Assembly (NCBI GenBank): GCA_963573305.1
Contig: OY754331.1
Location: forward strand, 69,429,275 to 69,493,274
Direction of reading: 5' to 3'
Source of the DNA: Pyrrhosoma nymphula
Lineage: Eukaryota > Arthropoda > Insecta > Odonata > Coenagrionidae
Length of the DNA stretch: 64,000 bases
The position numbers and the translations under genes are program-made. Every line of letters begins with the position of its first letter. The stretch's first letter is position 1. This document shows positions 1 to 11,240 of the stretch, one piece after another. The notes under the pieces were generated by a model. It was not told where the DNA came from, did not search any database, and worked only from the letters and a program-made list of their open reading frames with translations.

Positions 1-635
1 GGTCTGAATCTTCCAAGTGATGCAGTTGTCCGTCTCTTTCAGGAAATTATTTTTTCTGCCATTAAAATACGAAATACTAGCTCGCCGAATCAAAAAAAAA
101 TTAGCGAAAATGGTCATAAATTTTCATAAAGATTAGTCTCATATTACTCCTTTTTGCCATACTTTTTTAATTGTGCGCGATATTTTTTTCCCCTTTTGGA
201 TCACATTCTTCCCCGTTTTTTATTATTTTTTTTCCTACCTAATTACCATTTCTCAGGCGGTTCGTTTAGAGTGAAGAGGGAGACTGAAAATATCGAGGAG
301 AACGAATATCTTACTTAAAGAGTTCCCGGTCGACCCAGGGAGTGAAGCAGGACTCTTAATTATGACGCCGTTGAGGCGAAGGGGAGTTAGGGTAAGGGAG
401 CCGTCGATGGAACGGCCATAAAGCAAAAGATGTTCCGTGGTGGGGAAGGGGGGAAAAGGAGGTTTAGATCGTTAAGGAACTCAAACGATAAGTCTTGAAG
501 GGGTGGGGCAGATACTACGCCAGAAAAAAAGACGTCTTCAGACCGCTAGGGTTTTCCACGTCGAAATTTTGTGCTGGTAGATATAAAGAAATCATGTTTT
601 CAACATTAAAAGATTGAGCAAAGACACAGGCTTTT
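1..635. other. Non-coding stretch, no feature recognised
   Basis: AT-rich sequence with several T-runs in the first 240 bases, followed by a more GC- and purine-rich part around 260-530. I see no ORF with recognisable protein character, no tRNA-like boxes and no inverted repeat. Confidence 0.5.
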
Positions 636-1305
636 GTTTATTCATCTGCATACTATTCTGTACGCCGTCGCAAAGGCGTATGATAGGGGGTGTTAGGACA
701 CCCCCTGTGTTGTTTTTGCAGTGCTGGAAAGCGTGGGGGGGGGAAGGGGGAGGGAGAATAGGGAAAAGTAGATGGGAGAGGACAGAAGTGGGTTGTGTGT
801 TAACAATGTGTCTTATGTTTGTTTCACACTGTTTTTATTATAATCATTAATTGTGCGTGGAAAGACGGAATTTTTGTACCTGTCAACGCGGCAGTTATCT
901 CTCTTATTTTACTACTCCTATCAGTTTCTATAGATACAGGTAAAGATGTAGGTGGGGTCAGAATAGAATCCTCCGTGTCGTACTGAAACTCGCCTGATCG
1001 CAGTTTTTTAAGTAATCTAAGCCTAGCGTGTAGCCTCCAAATCTAAAACGGCTCTCAGCCTAGTCCTTCCCTAAACTGTGTATCACTATCTATTCTCTAG
1101 TTGTATTGTCTAAGGCGAAGCGTGCGGCTTTCCTTTGTATTTTGTTTACTTCTCGAATTAAATCTTCCTGTGCAGGGTTCGAAATGCTCGTGGCATATGC
1201 CAGGCGTGTCCTACCTAGACCAAATTAGACTCTCTCTCTTTCACCTTTTTAAACAGAAACATTTCCTACTATTCGCTAGATAAAATTTAGCTTGTAACAC
1301 CTCAA
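636..1305 (-). mobile_element. Decayed CR1/Jockey-like LINE, 3' half (copy 1)
   Basis: On the minus strand this is a 5'-truncated, heavily mutated copy of the LINE better preserved at 28562-29575. The two align by eye through the RT C-terminal region, for example the blocks reading aatctaagcctagcg, agcctcc, and gctttcctttgtattttgtt. At the low-coordinate (3') end it has the family signature: a degenerate atctgcat tail, then a short hairpin and gggggtgttaggacacc. The frame is broken by many substitutions and indels, so no protein is made. A block at about 700-840 (G-rich, then tgttaacaatgtgtcttatg) also occurs in copy 2 near 25085-25190 but not in copy 3. It therefore belongs to a subfamily of the element, not to a separate insertion. 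Confidence 0.75.
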
Positions 1306-2345
1306 ATATTTTATAAAGTTGATATTAAGCGTATTGGAAGAAAAAATCGCAAATTTAGCTAAGGAAATAGACCATTTTCAGTGGAGCAGTGCTCGGTAAT
1401 GAGAAACGATACGATAAGCAAACTAACGTACGCGTCATGCAATGATCTTAAATCTTAGAATCCAGTAATTGTTTAAGAATTAAGCATTGTTATCATTTTT
1501 GTATTCGTCATTTTCGAGGAGGATGTCACAATTTCAGCGGTTTACCGTTCAGACATCACCACTTTCATACCAGGGCTCCGCAGTAATAGTTATTTGCCAT
1601 ACTTGCCTGCCCTTCCACCACTTTCATATCTCTTTTGCGAATTCCTTTTGCATTTTATCGAATTTTCATTTGTATTTTATAAAAGTATCCACTTCCCTTG
1701 TAGTATACGGGCTGACTTAATGTAATTGAAAAACGTTAAAAATATTCAGTTGAAAATGTACTTGGAATGCACGTATTATGTTATCGCGAAAGAAATTTTT
1801 TTAATATTTTCATTTTTAAGGAAATTATGTTTTTAAATGTGTGGTAACAGGTGACATAATTTCAGTATCCCTCTTTTTCTTTTACTTTTTTGTTTTTAAT
1901 GGTGGCATTTTCTCATTTATAGTTATTGTTCCGTTATGGTAACATAAGTTACGTGGAATTGACTTATAGACCCTTAATATTCATAATTTAAATAAAATAC
2001 GTACCTTTCTACGTGTTTGGTACTGTATGAAATTACAAAGGGTTTTATTTTAATTAGGATTATTCACTGTAGTAACTTCTACGAAGTGAAGCATGTAACG
2101 ATAAAATTGAAAAAGGTATGTACTTCATTTTACAAAACAACTGAATTATATCGATAAATGTGAACATTGACGACTTGCGAATTACTATTGTTATACATAA
2201 TATTTTTTAAACTTTTTACTTTTTATCGTGTTTTTATGCATTGATTTACCCATGATTTGAAATGAACTATGTTATATCTAGAAATAATGTCACTGAAACT
2301 GAAAAATCTTAAGCTCTGCTTAAAACTGTTACCATATGATTACGC
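1306..2345. other. AT-rich non-coding stretch
   Basis: About 1 kb of AT-rich sequence with T-runs and no recognisable coding, RNA or repeat structure. Confidence 0.5.
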
Positions 2346-2870
2346 TCGTACATTATTGATGAAGGAGTGAGATATGTGCGTTGATGGCATTGGTAGTGCG
2401 GTAGTAATACTCGGTAATCGCCTGGCTGGGCTTCAACCGGTAAAGGATGGAAAGATTTAAGGGTGTTGAAGAGTATGCGAGATTCGGTAATGCCCCTCTA
2501 TAGGAGGATAGGCGCCCTTTTAGGGTGTCTGGAGTTGGTGAGTTGAGGAGAAGTTTCAGGGTACAGGGAATGAGGGGTCGGGCAGTCTCCCGACGTGAGT
2601 TGTGGCGGACGTGATCCAGGGGCTGTAAGAAGAGGGAGGAGGATCGAGAGGAGGCGGGTTTTGCAGGGAATACCAATGATACGAAAGGGCGGGTCGGGTA
2701 AGGGCGGGGAGAAGTGGTCGATGGTATAACCGAGAACTAAGAATGAGATAGAACCCTTACATTACAGGGGATAGGTAGATGGCTTACGTAAGGCTAGGAT
2801 GGAGAAGGGAGAGAATCAGTAAGAAAAGGAAGGAAAGAAGGTGTTGATCAAGCGAGGAGAACAGCCGTTG
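2346..2870. other. GC-richer block, unassigned (possible old repeat)
   Basis: The block stands out from the AT-rich flanks: it is G/A-rich on the plus strand, with phrases such as gaggggtcgggcag and gaggaggatcgagaggaggcggg. It stays open for 107 codons on the minus strand (2353-2676), but the peptide is Ser/Leu/Arg-rich with no family resemblance, as expected from the reverse of purine-rich DNA. It may be the body of an old repeat. No function is proposed. Confidence 0.3.
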
Positions 2871-3127
2871 GAATAACGCTAATGTTGGCAGTGTTAAATT
2901 GAAACTTTTTTCGAGGAAAGCCTACATATTAATGTATAAAAACGCCTTGTTTTTAGTGGTTTGATTATTTAAGAAAATATTTTCAGAGATGCGATTTGCC
3001 TGTGATACCTCCCACCAACCTACCTATGCCTACTTATATTTTAACTTAAATATCCTTTTTAATATCTGGTAAGTGTTTAATGATGCTTATTATTCGCGGA
3101 AAAATTAATTGGTTTTATTCGTCTAGT

Positions 3128-3325
3128 TGACCGGCGTCGATGGCGGCATGGTAACGTTCTTGCCTTCCAACGCGTAGGTCGCGGTTCGAGTCGCGCCTGG
3201 GTGGGTTTTCATCATTCAGGGCATGGGTGTAATGGGTTGTATTGACGAAATAATTTGTAAGAAAGGACTATGTAGACCTAAATTTCGCTCGCAATAAAGA
3301 CGCCGTAATTATTATCATTATCCAA
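3128..3325 (+). mobile_element. tRNA-derived SINE
   Basis: A pol III split promoter is visible. A box A-like element, tggcggcatgg, lies at 3141-3151 and a box B-like element, ggttcgagtcg, at 3183-3193, at tRNA spacing. About 110 bp of tRNA-unrelated body follows, ending in aataaagacgccgtaattattatcattatc, a short AT-rich simple tail of the kind LINE machinery uses. I could not see a clear target-site duplication. The boxes are degenerate enough that this is a SINE and not a functional tRNA gene. Confidence 0.75.
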
Positions 3326-6265
3326 TTATTGAACCATTTTTTTATGCGCCAATCAAATTCATATAAAACATACTTGCCTGAACTCTGTGGGCAAAGAGCG
3401 GTTCTGGGGAAAAATATCATGGGGTTTCGAAAATTCATTGGAAATTAAGATAAATAAATGAAGGAGACTTAGTAGGTGTGACGTTTACTCTTGCTAAAGA
3501 TCATGCTGGATAAAGCTGCCCGATATCTGTCTCCGATAACGTGAATCTGGAACGCGTTGTGAACGGTCAATCAAAGGCGTAGGAATTTTATCGTTGTCCT
3601 TTGTTGTTTTTAACCGAAATGGCATTTTCATATAATAAATTAATTTGAAAAATCTAACTTAATTAGTTTTGCGCAGTCATGACATGGAGTTACAGGAAAT
3701 TGCCAGAATTTTTGAGGCAATTACATTTCATTTTTATTCCTTCTGCTGCAGGTGCTTTTTCTTCATAGTTCTGTACTTCTACTGGTCGTCTTTAGGTGAT
3801 ACAGAGATGTTTACAAAATGGGCTTGAAATTAGGTTGGGCCGTATGGACCCAATTATAGGGGAAGTTCATTATGATGAGTTAATTTCTTCTCATTCTTGG
3901 CTTCCTCAAGTGCCTGTTTTCTTTCGTATTTCCATTACCTCGCCATTTTCCTGCTTCAAGACAGGTTTCATATTTTTACATTTACTTGATTACTGCCGTG
4001 ATTGAGTTAAAACACTGCAGATTGGAGCGCCTGTGGTGCTAATGAAATATTTTCGATTTTTGCCCTGGATTTGGCCCCGAATGTGCTTGAAGCCCTTGGG
4101 GTGTTTGACAATTGATAACTTGTTACATTCATAGTTTTAGAGATATCTTCGCTAGATTTATCAAGACAATTGTCATTTAATCTCTCTTCTTACATTTTTA
4201 ATAATAATACTTAATAGTTATGAATAACTTAATCTTAAGTTCATGAAGATCCCAATATTTGGTCGCATTTATGTTATAAAATATACTTAGTAGTTGAACT
4301 TTGTGTTTGCATGCATAAATTCATCCCCCGGGCCTCTTAACAAGGTGCCTAGACAGGAATTCTTCAAGCTTGAAGTTCCCTTAGACTTTGATCGCGAAGA
4401 AATGTTCAACATAAAATCTTCAAACACCTGCGAATGAAATTTATATTTATTCAAAGTCAAATAAAACGGCCTTACTTATGGTTCATAGCGTATCATGCTC
4501 TGCGTTGTGCTTAGTTTTTTATGTTGAGGCGTGTACTTTTTTTACCTCGGTGTAAATTATAATCGTGCAGACATACGAACAGCAGCAAAGAAAATAAAAC
4601 TACATTTTTAGCTTAGGGAACCAAATGTTAGTTCCGGGAAAATATGATATCACGGAAATTCTATAAAATTATTGACCTTTACTATTTTAAGACTACAGTA
4701 CTAGAAAAACTCCATCATACTCAGGCTTTCCAAAAGGTTAATATAGCATTTGTGGTAGGTAAGTAGTGACTACTACTCATCGAATCATGCTTCAAAATGT
4801 GTCTTAAAGTACTTCGATGCGGTTTCATTGTGGTGCTAGTAGTGCTAATATAGCCAACTTTATTGAATGGTGTATGAAATTTAACGCTAGTAAATGACAT
4901 TGGGCAGCGGATTGGTTTACTATTTTAAATTCATTATTGAAAATTTGGTTCGTTAAGTGATCAAAATTCTTATGCATTAATTTATATCATAAATTAATAA
5001 CTCTGATTTCGCCTTGAACACGTAGGTAAATAATTTATTTATCGCTTTCCGTCAAAGAGTTAAATATTTTTCTTGCGCATCATGAGTTGGTGATAATGAG
5101 TATCAATTAACCGATGTAAGGTAAATGCAAAGTGTCTTAAATTACCTTTTTGTTATTGTTTTTCCCAGTTTCTCAGCAAATATTTTTCTTTTTTTGTCAC
5201 TTTCTACAGTATGTTGGACTCCGCATTAAGCCTCCTATCTGTATTCAAATCATATCAGTCCGTTGTCTAACACGTTTGAGACACATTTACGCAAGTTTAA
5301 GCTATTCCGTCTAATTTAGTCATCCCTTAAGCTTAGAGGAAAGTGGCCAACATCCCAACTTGTCCCCCTTAATATCGACAGGAATTTTGATGCAAAAAAA
5401 TTGTTAAACACATACTTTCCAATCCCAATTTTGTGGAGGATATGGATTTTTCTTCGTTAGTTGATTGTGTTTGGTTGTGCGTTAGAATAAAATGTTTTTG
5501 AAATTTGTCAACACATTGAGTTCACCGGCTGAAAGAAGTTTTCATATAATATTTAAGAATTAATTGTTAATAAATATAGTGTATCTCATCTAGGTTTTCC
5601 TTGAAAAATTATTTGTGGAGGATTTTCTAATTTTTGCTGAAGGTTACCTTAGCAAAAATATTTCCAAATCATTGTTTAAGAGTATTCATTAGCTCGATAA
5701 ATCTAGGCTTTTTGCGAGCGAAACTGAGGCTATCGACTTAAAATTAATGTGAAATTTAGTATGCAAAAAACCATTCCGATGAGTGCCAGCTTTTAATTGG
5801 TTAAAAATGTGGAGTCGAGGGAAATATTGGAAATATTTTATTTGGGTCATCTACTTAACATCCGAAACTTCAAGTACATATTTAATGGTTTAGATCCCTA
5901 AACAAGCCAATAATCGGAACATGTATAGTTGCTGTTACTATAAGTGACGCGGGCGGGCATTAAAAACTATTAATTTATGATCCAATCGTACTTTAGGGTA
6001 GCAGATGAATACTTTCCCAGCATCAATAAAAGAAGCGCATCCTCAGAACGCCAATTTGCTGGTCATGCCTTAGTCAACCGCAGTTTTGCTGTAATGATAT
6101 GACGTGACTTAACGTCATTAAGTGGTCTTTGTCCCGAGAGACAATAGTTTGTAAGCATCGTAATTTGCCGTCTCAAAAATATATAATAAGATACTTTTTT
6201 AAGCAATGCAATACGTTTTTGTACGGTAAAACTCTCTCTCTGGTTGCCCGTGTGAAAATATGACA
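3326..6265. other. AT-rich non-coding stretch
   Basis: Nearly 3 kb without a supportable feature. The longest frames (for example 3796-4005, 69 codons) have no recognisable protein character. The base composition and scattered homopolymer runs look like intron or intergenic DNA. Confidence 0.5.
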
Positions 6266-6269
6266 GCAC

Positions 6270-6990
6270 GACTAAATTGAATCATGTGGTGGGTTGGAAT
6301 GGCTGGATCTGTTTGCTTCTTCCTCGCGATTTAATTTCATCAATTTTAATTGGCGCGGCCGAAGGAAAACGTCGTCGTATTCCGGAGAAATTGAAACCCT
6401 CCTCCTTCCCCAACCCACCCACAAAACTCCCCTCCCCCATCGAGAAGGTGCTGCTGTCAGGCTAAACCAGGCCACGTCGCGGAGGTATCAATCCGTCCCA
6501 GAGCAGTAATCCGCCACGGCGAAGGAAAACACGGAGGTGTGAAGTTTTTTTTGCCAAGACGAGAGGAAAGACGTCTTCGGTTTATGAACGCTCCGTTTGA
6601 TCAGGAAGGCGACGGGGGGAAGGTGTGTCTCGCTGTCCATCTGTGCGTGTGTGTATGCGAATGTGTATCGCCCTAGCCGACTCGGACGATGGCTAGGGAG
6701 AAATGGATATACGCTCGGACAAGAGTCCACACAGGAGGAAGAGCTGGAGGAAATGTTGGAGGAGGAGGTGGAAGTGTCGCGATTCCGGTCACAAACCGGT
6801 TGAATCGAAAGGTATGCGTTGGTGTGTTCCACGTTTATTAAAATTTCCTTCCTCTTCCTGTTACCATACCCTCGCCCTGGGGCGCGAAGTTTTTTTTTGC
6901 GAGTCGGGGATTGGTTTTCGTGCTCGTGTGTTTTCGGAGGACATTGATCGATTTCTTCGGGACGTGGGGAAAGTTGAGGGGATTTGATTA
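6270..6990. promoter_or_regulatory. GC/CpG-rich island, candidate promoter or non-coding first exon
   Basis: This 0.7 kb block is clearly richer in G+C and CpG than the surrounding several kilobases. It contains a pyrimidine-rich segment (6395-6440), several cgcgg and cgtcg words, and a purine-rich gaggaagagctggaggaaatg run near 6735-6775. A donor-like AAG|GTATGCG lies at about 6810 on the plus strand. Overlapping frames in all directions (up to 114 codons) reflect low stop density in GC-rich DNA and resemble no family. It lies upstream of, and in the same orientation as, the erg exon at 39 kb, so an upstream first exon or promoter is possible but unproven. Confidence 0.2.
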
Positions 6991-8110
6991 TCTTAAATTA
7001 ATCAGTGCCTAAGAAGGGAGTATATAGTAGAGTGCATCCTATACCATATCCCCCATCTCCGCATGCCATATTACTGCATCTCACGGATGACTTCAGGCTA
7101 TTAGGTACTCGAATCTCTCATAGGCACTCGTCAACTCCGGAGTCTTCGTTGTATACTTCGTAGGTATATTAATTCGAGGTCCTACTCTACTATTTTTATG
7201 CTACGTATAGGAAGTGCATGAATAAGAAAAATAATGACTCGTAGGTACATATATTGAACCACCTGGTACGATTCAACTGAGGACTTATTTTCACCATGCT
7301 AAACGTAGCTAAGTTCCACAAAATGTGGCCTACCTCCATTTGTTTAATACATACATTGAATTTTAGCTGATAGCATCACGCTTGTTTTAATTAATCTCAT
7401 TTGGAGTATTGTAATATTATATATTATATTATAATTACAGAACTTTGATTATTTTGTTTATAAAAATCATCGAATGTTACTATGAAAGGCTTGGAATCAT
7501 TTTACGATTCATTTAACAGTATGAAGCATGTCGAAAGACCTATCGCTGCTCAGTTTGCAATTAGTTTTTTTGCTATTGTTGGACCTTATAATAGTGTTGA
7601 ACAGCTACTTTGAACATTTTTCGTATCTATATTTATTTCACAATGTACGATTTGGCGTGTTTAATATTTAATTTTCAATCTCTTTGCATAAATGGTACTG
7701 TAAAATAACGACTTCTTAATTAACGTTCATATAGGTCTCTCTCTCGTCGGCAAAACAATTTACTTTTTTTCCTCTCATTGTCTACCAATTTTAAATAATT
7801 TATCTTCAAATATTTGATAGGTTGATTACATACAACTATTAGGATGAAGCTTGTTCTTTAACTATCGTTTCAGTTTGCATATGCGTGGTCATATAATGCC
7901 TAAGAATTCTTTTCGTCATTTTCCACTTCCAAATTTTGGAAAATACGTAACAGTATGTTTTGATTTATTTTGATACTGTATGCGTTACATACTGATGTGC
8001 ATACTTTTGAAGGTATTTGAAAGCTATATGATAAAAATATAAGTTGAGTTGCTTTTATGATTTCTGGGATCCAGATCTTTCTGTAGCAATAATAATGATA
8101 ATAGCTGTCC
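6991..8110. other. AT-rich non-coding stretch
   Basis: No coding, RNA or inverted-repeat structure is recognised. There is a short run of TA repeats near 7415-7435. Confidence 0.5.
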
Positions 8111-8113
8111 TCT

Positions 8114-8300
8114 CGGCTCCAGGAATGGATGTCGTGAATAACTTCTGGTGGAGGAAATTTGCTTCCACCCACCAACACCTCGCCAGAATCTTCACGTCTT
8201 TTCTGATGGGTAGAGAACCAATTCCACCTTGGCTGACTGAGGGACACACGGTTCTAATACCCAAGAAGGGAGACTTGTCCAATCCAAAGAACTCCTTTTC
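8114..8300 (+). mobile_element. LINE reverse-transcriptase fragment (N-terminal RT motifs)
   Basis: The plus-strand translation contains APGMDVVNNFWW, then HQHLARIFTSFLMG, IPPWLTEGHTVLIPKKGDL and SNPKNS. This is the typical order of RT finger/palm motifs 0-2a in non-LTR retrotransposons ('P..DG..N.WW', 'iP.WLt.G.T.LIPK.GD..dPkN.RPI'). Only about 60 residues remain. The frame ends at a stop just where the RPITCL motif would follow, and no RT catalytic FADD box is nearby. It is a short isolated relic; the clade (R2/R4-like or other) cannot be settled from this piece. Confidence 0.7.
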
Positions 8301-8310
8301 CATTCCTTAA

Positions 8311-9380
8311 TCGTGAAAAATGAACTTTAAATAAACATTTTTGCTACAAAAAATTAGTCTTCTACCCAAAAACCTGTACGAATTAGGAATGTCTAAGATT
8401 TGAGAGCTTTTGTCCTTAAATAATGAAGTAGAAGAATATTCTTAGAAAGTTTTATAAGTGTGAAATTAACCCATTTTCTTCTCGAAGCCAACAAAATGAC
8501 TTCACCTTCCAAACCAGCTATTTTAGGACTTAAGTTTTCCGTTGGGGGAGCTATTAAAAATAGATGGCTTACTTAGTATAAATATATTCAAAATCAAAAC
8601 ATTCAGTTAAAACTTGAAGTTCAAGATTCTACTCCTTTGAGATTGATGGCAGTTTCTAAACTAGCGGGATATTAAATAAAAATAATGTAAATGGCACACT
8701 CTTCTTCATTGTCACCAAGGAAACCCAATTTTTATGGCAACATTTTTGGAAACATCTTTGTGACGTCGGTAGTGAGCGTGGACGTCATTGGAACAGTCTC
8801 ATGGCAGGAATGAAAATGGGGTACCCCAGTTCTCATGTCACCGTTCTTTATATATCCCTCTCTGAGACTAAATGATGCTTCGTCGATCCGATGGCTGGCC
8901 AAATGCGAGGTGACGCTTCCGAATCCTCGGGGATCTGTGGAGAGGCTTCGCCCGCGCAATCCAGGCGCGCGGCCGTACCCCTGAACGTCTCCGACTGCTA
9001 GCTCGGGGATTTTCCTCAGCCACCCAGTCATGACTGACTGTCTATGGCGCCCCTCCCCCGCTCACCCGCCGGGAAGCGGGGGGAGGGGGAATAAAAGTTT
9101 AGCCCCCAGGCCTATTCGTCCAGCGGTGGGATGATTGACGTGGCTTTAGACCTGCGGGCGTGCCCACGCGAAATCCGGGATGGAAGAAAAGGCACGCTCC
9201 GGGGACACGGAATGACTTCCGGAAGGAGAAAAAAAAACTGCCAGCCGATTCGAAAATGACATGGATTTCCGTTACGCAAAGTGAGCGAGTAGCATTACGC
9301 AGGAGAGAGAAATTGAGGATTGAGAAATTTTCTCGATGGTGGAGAGATTTTGCGTTATCGTGCTCATTACTGTAGATAAA
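8311..9380. other. Non-coding stretch with a GC-rich patch
   Basis: The first 600 bases are AT-rich and featureless. From about 8880 to 9110 the sequence turns GC/CpG-rich (cccgcgcaatccaggcgcgc, then a G-run and aataaaag). ORFs crossing this patch (8732-9031 minus, 9160-9375 plus) have no family resemblance. It could be an old GC-rich repeat or a small regulatory island. Confidence 0.3.
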
Positions 9381-9393
9381 TTAATTTTAATTT

Positions 9394-9930
9394 TTACAAA
9401 ATCTGCTCACCAAGGAAAGCTTCTTGATAATTGAGAGAATTTGAGTTTTCATGCTCATCTACTGTCTTTAAATAATTTTTGACTTCGTTTTTAATTCTCG
9501 CCGCCTGCTCAGGTTTGATCTCAGTCTTCAGCATATTTATCCTATCCCCACAGTTTGATCCACTCAGATTTTGAATTTTGTTGCTTATCACTGTCGTCAA
9601 ATTAATTTTATCTATTTTAATCAACATCTTCTTTTGAGCTGTTCAGGTTTGATCTCAGTTTTCAGCATCTCTTCTTCCTCCCCGCACTTAAGGTTCATTC
9701 TTCTCGATTCCCTCGAGGCTTGTTTGTGTCACGGTTAAATGACAAATGGTTTTAATCACTTTCCCTCCCCTTCACTACATGCGTTCAAAACGATATGGAA
9801 TTCCTCTCACAGAGCGTCAAATATTTTACGCGTGCAATGTGCATCTTTCCCCCCTCCTTCAAATAAATAAATTTCTAATCAAAACTGCTCGGGTGTGATC
9901 ATGGGCTTGAAAGCATCGTGGATCTGCCAA
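9394..9930 (-). repeat. Minus-strand degenerate repeats encoding an 'IKPEQ'-like peptide
   Basis: The block aggtttgatctcagt-ttcagcat occurs at about 9511 and again at about 9645, roughly 135 bp apart. A more diverged form sits at about 9889. Read on the minus strand the copies give MLKTEIKPEQ, MLKTEIKPEQ and FKPMITPEQ, so similarity is retained at peptide level in three places. A 77-codon frame (9394-9627) contains the first copy and is charged and plausibly protein-like. I do not recognise a family. A decayed Gag-like ORF is one possibility, since 'PEQ' stretches occur near the start of some arthropod Gag proteins, but this is inference. Confidence 0.35.
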
Positions 9931-11135
9931 AACTGTGATGTGGCGACCGTTCTGGATTCATTCCTGATACCGCAATTTGATTTGTGCCACATCAACAGGG
10001 ATACTCATTACGGCCTGACGCCTATGGCGTTTTTGCGCGGATTGGAACACTCCTCCTCTAAGCTTATTACGCTGCTCGTTGAACATCTCGTTTCCCGCAG
10101 AAATGCTTTTTTTATGTATATATATTTCAACTCGTCGTGGACATCGTTCTATTCATATCGTTTGTCAGCTTTCCTTCGGAGACTTTTTTCCTCTATCGTT
10201 TTGATTCGATTAATTTAGAATACCTGCCGTTACGTATCAAATGATGATTGTTCCAAATCTATTTTTTTTTTAATACTAGCGATTTAGAATCTCTGTTTTT
10301 GGTGCCGTTCAAATTTTTTCCACGATTGGCATGTATTCTGCAAACGTGTTCAGCCCTCTGGCACTTCAACACCTTAATAATTAGAGATCTGGTATCTCGG
10401 TTTCAGGTGTGACGGGTCTTGGTAGTCAAATAAAAAATCTGTTGTTCAAAATTGCGAAGTGAATTGTAGAATTTTTTGAAAATATATTTAAAACGATTTA
10501 ATTTTATCGCTAACGTCCAATTTAAACTCTTAACAATAAATACATAACCAGCAAAACGTGGAGGACATTTCCAATTCTCTAATTGAATTTTCCTCAAGAT
10601 GACATATGTTGTGGAATATGATGCGTTTTTTTTAGATTTGTTCGTAATGCGCTGGTGTACCTTTCACTTTTCCACTCAATCACATAAGAGTGGCATAGAA
10701 TGCAACAGTGAAGGGGGGGGGGTCTCAGTCTCTCTCCAACTTTCGTGAGATTCACTTAGGTCTTGTACTGTCTGTGTTGACAAATTTACTGCAAGCGAAT
10801 TGTCTTGTGTTCGTGTCGCCAATTTTCTTTTAACCTCGTCAGTGCCGGTTCAATGCCCGGATCAAACGAAAGGGTGTGGGGAATATTAGACTTCGTTGGT
10901 TAAGGCTCAAAGTCAGTGGTCAACGCGACTCCTCGCTGCCTAACGTGCAACTATTCGCGGGAGTTGACAACGCTATTCGGATTCCGGGAGAAGGAATCTG
11001 AGGTGAAAAGCGAAACCCCTTTCATTGGCTTTGCGCTCTGTGATGTCCACCCGCTATGAATTGGGAAAAGGATATACTACGGCACTTAACCGTCGGCCGA
11101 TGGACACTAATTGCACCTCATTAGGTTTTTTATTA
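9931..11135. other. Non-coding stretch
   Basis: Mixed-composition sequence with a G-run near 10713-10723 and no supported gene. The 107-codon plus frame at 9895-10218 overlaps the preceding repeat and has no family resemblance. Confidence 0.45.
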
Positions 11136-11139
11136 CAAT

Positions 11140-11240
11140 TTTATAACTTCCTCCATCGAAGAGACTAGAACCCAGGATCCCAGCTCAGAAAGCCTGCAGC
11201 CTAATAACCTCGCTAATCCGACCCCTTGGTACCTATCTAT
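11140..11240 (-). mobile_element. tRNA-derived SINE fragment
   Basis: On the minus strand, a box A-like TAGCGAGGTTATTAGG (about 11200-11215) is followed at tRNA spacing by a box B-like GGGTTCTAGTCTC (about 11161-11173), with an anticodon-arm-like interval between them. No long body or tail is clear. Box B differs from the consensus, so a SINE relic is more likely than a tRNA gene. Confidence 0.5.

Noticed and set aside
2353..2676. 107-codon minus-strand ORF
   Set aside because: Reverse of purine-rich DNA; Ser/Leu/Arg bias and no motif.
3128..3325. Genuine tRNA gene
   Set aside because: Boxes A and B are present but the acceptor stem does not pair and a SINE-like body and tail follow. The same reasoning applies at 11.2, 19.6, 30.9, 32.2, 39.7 and 61.8 kb.
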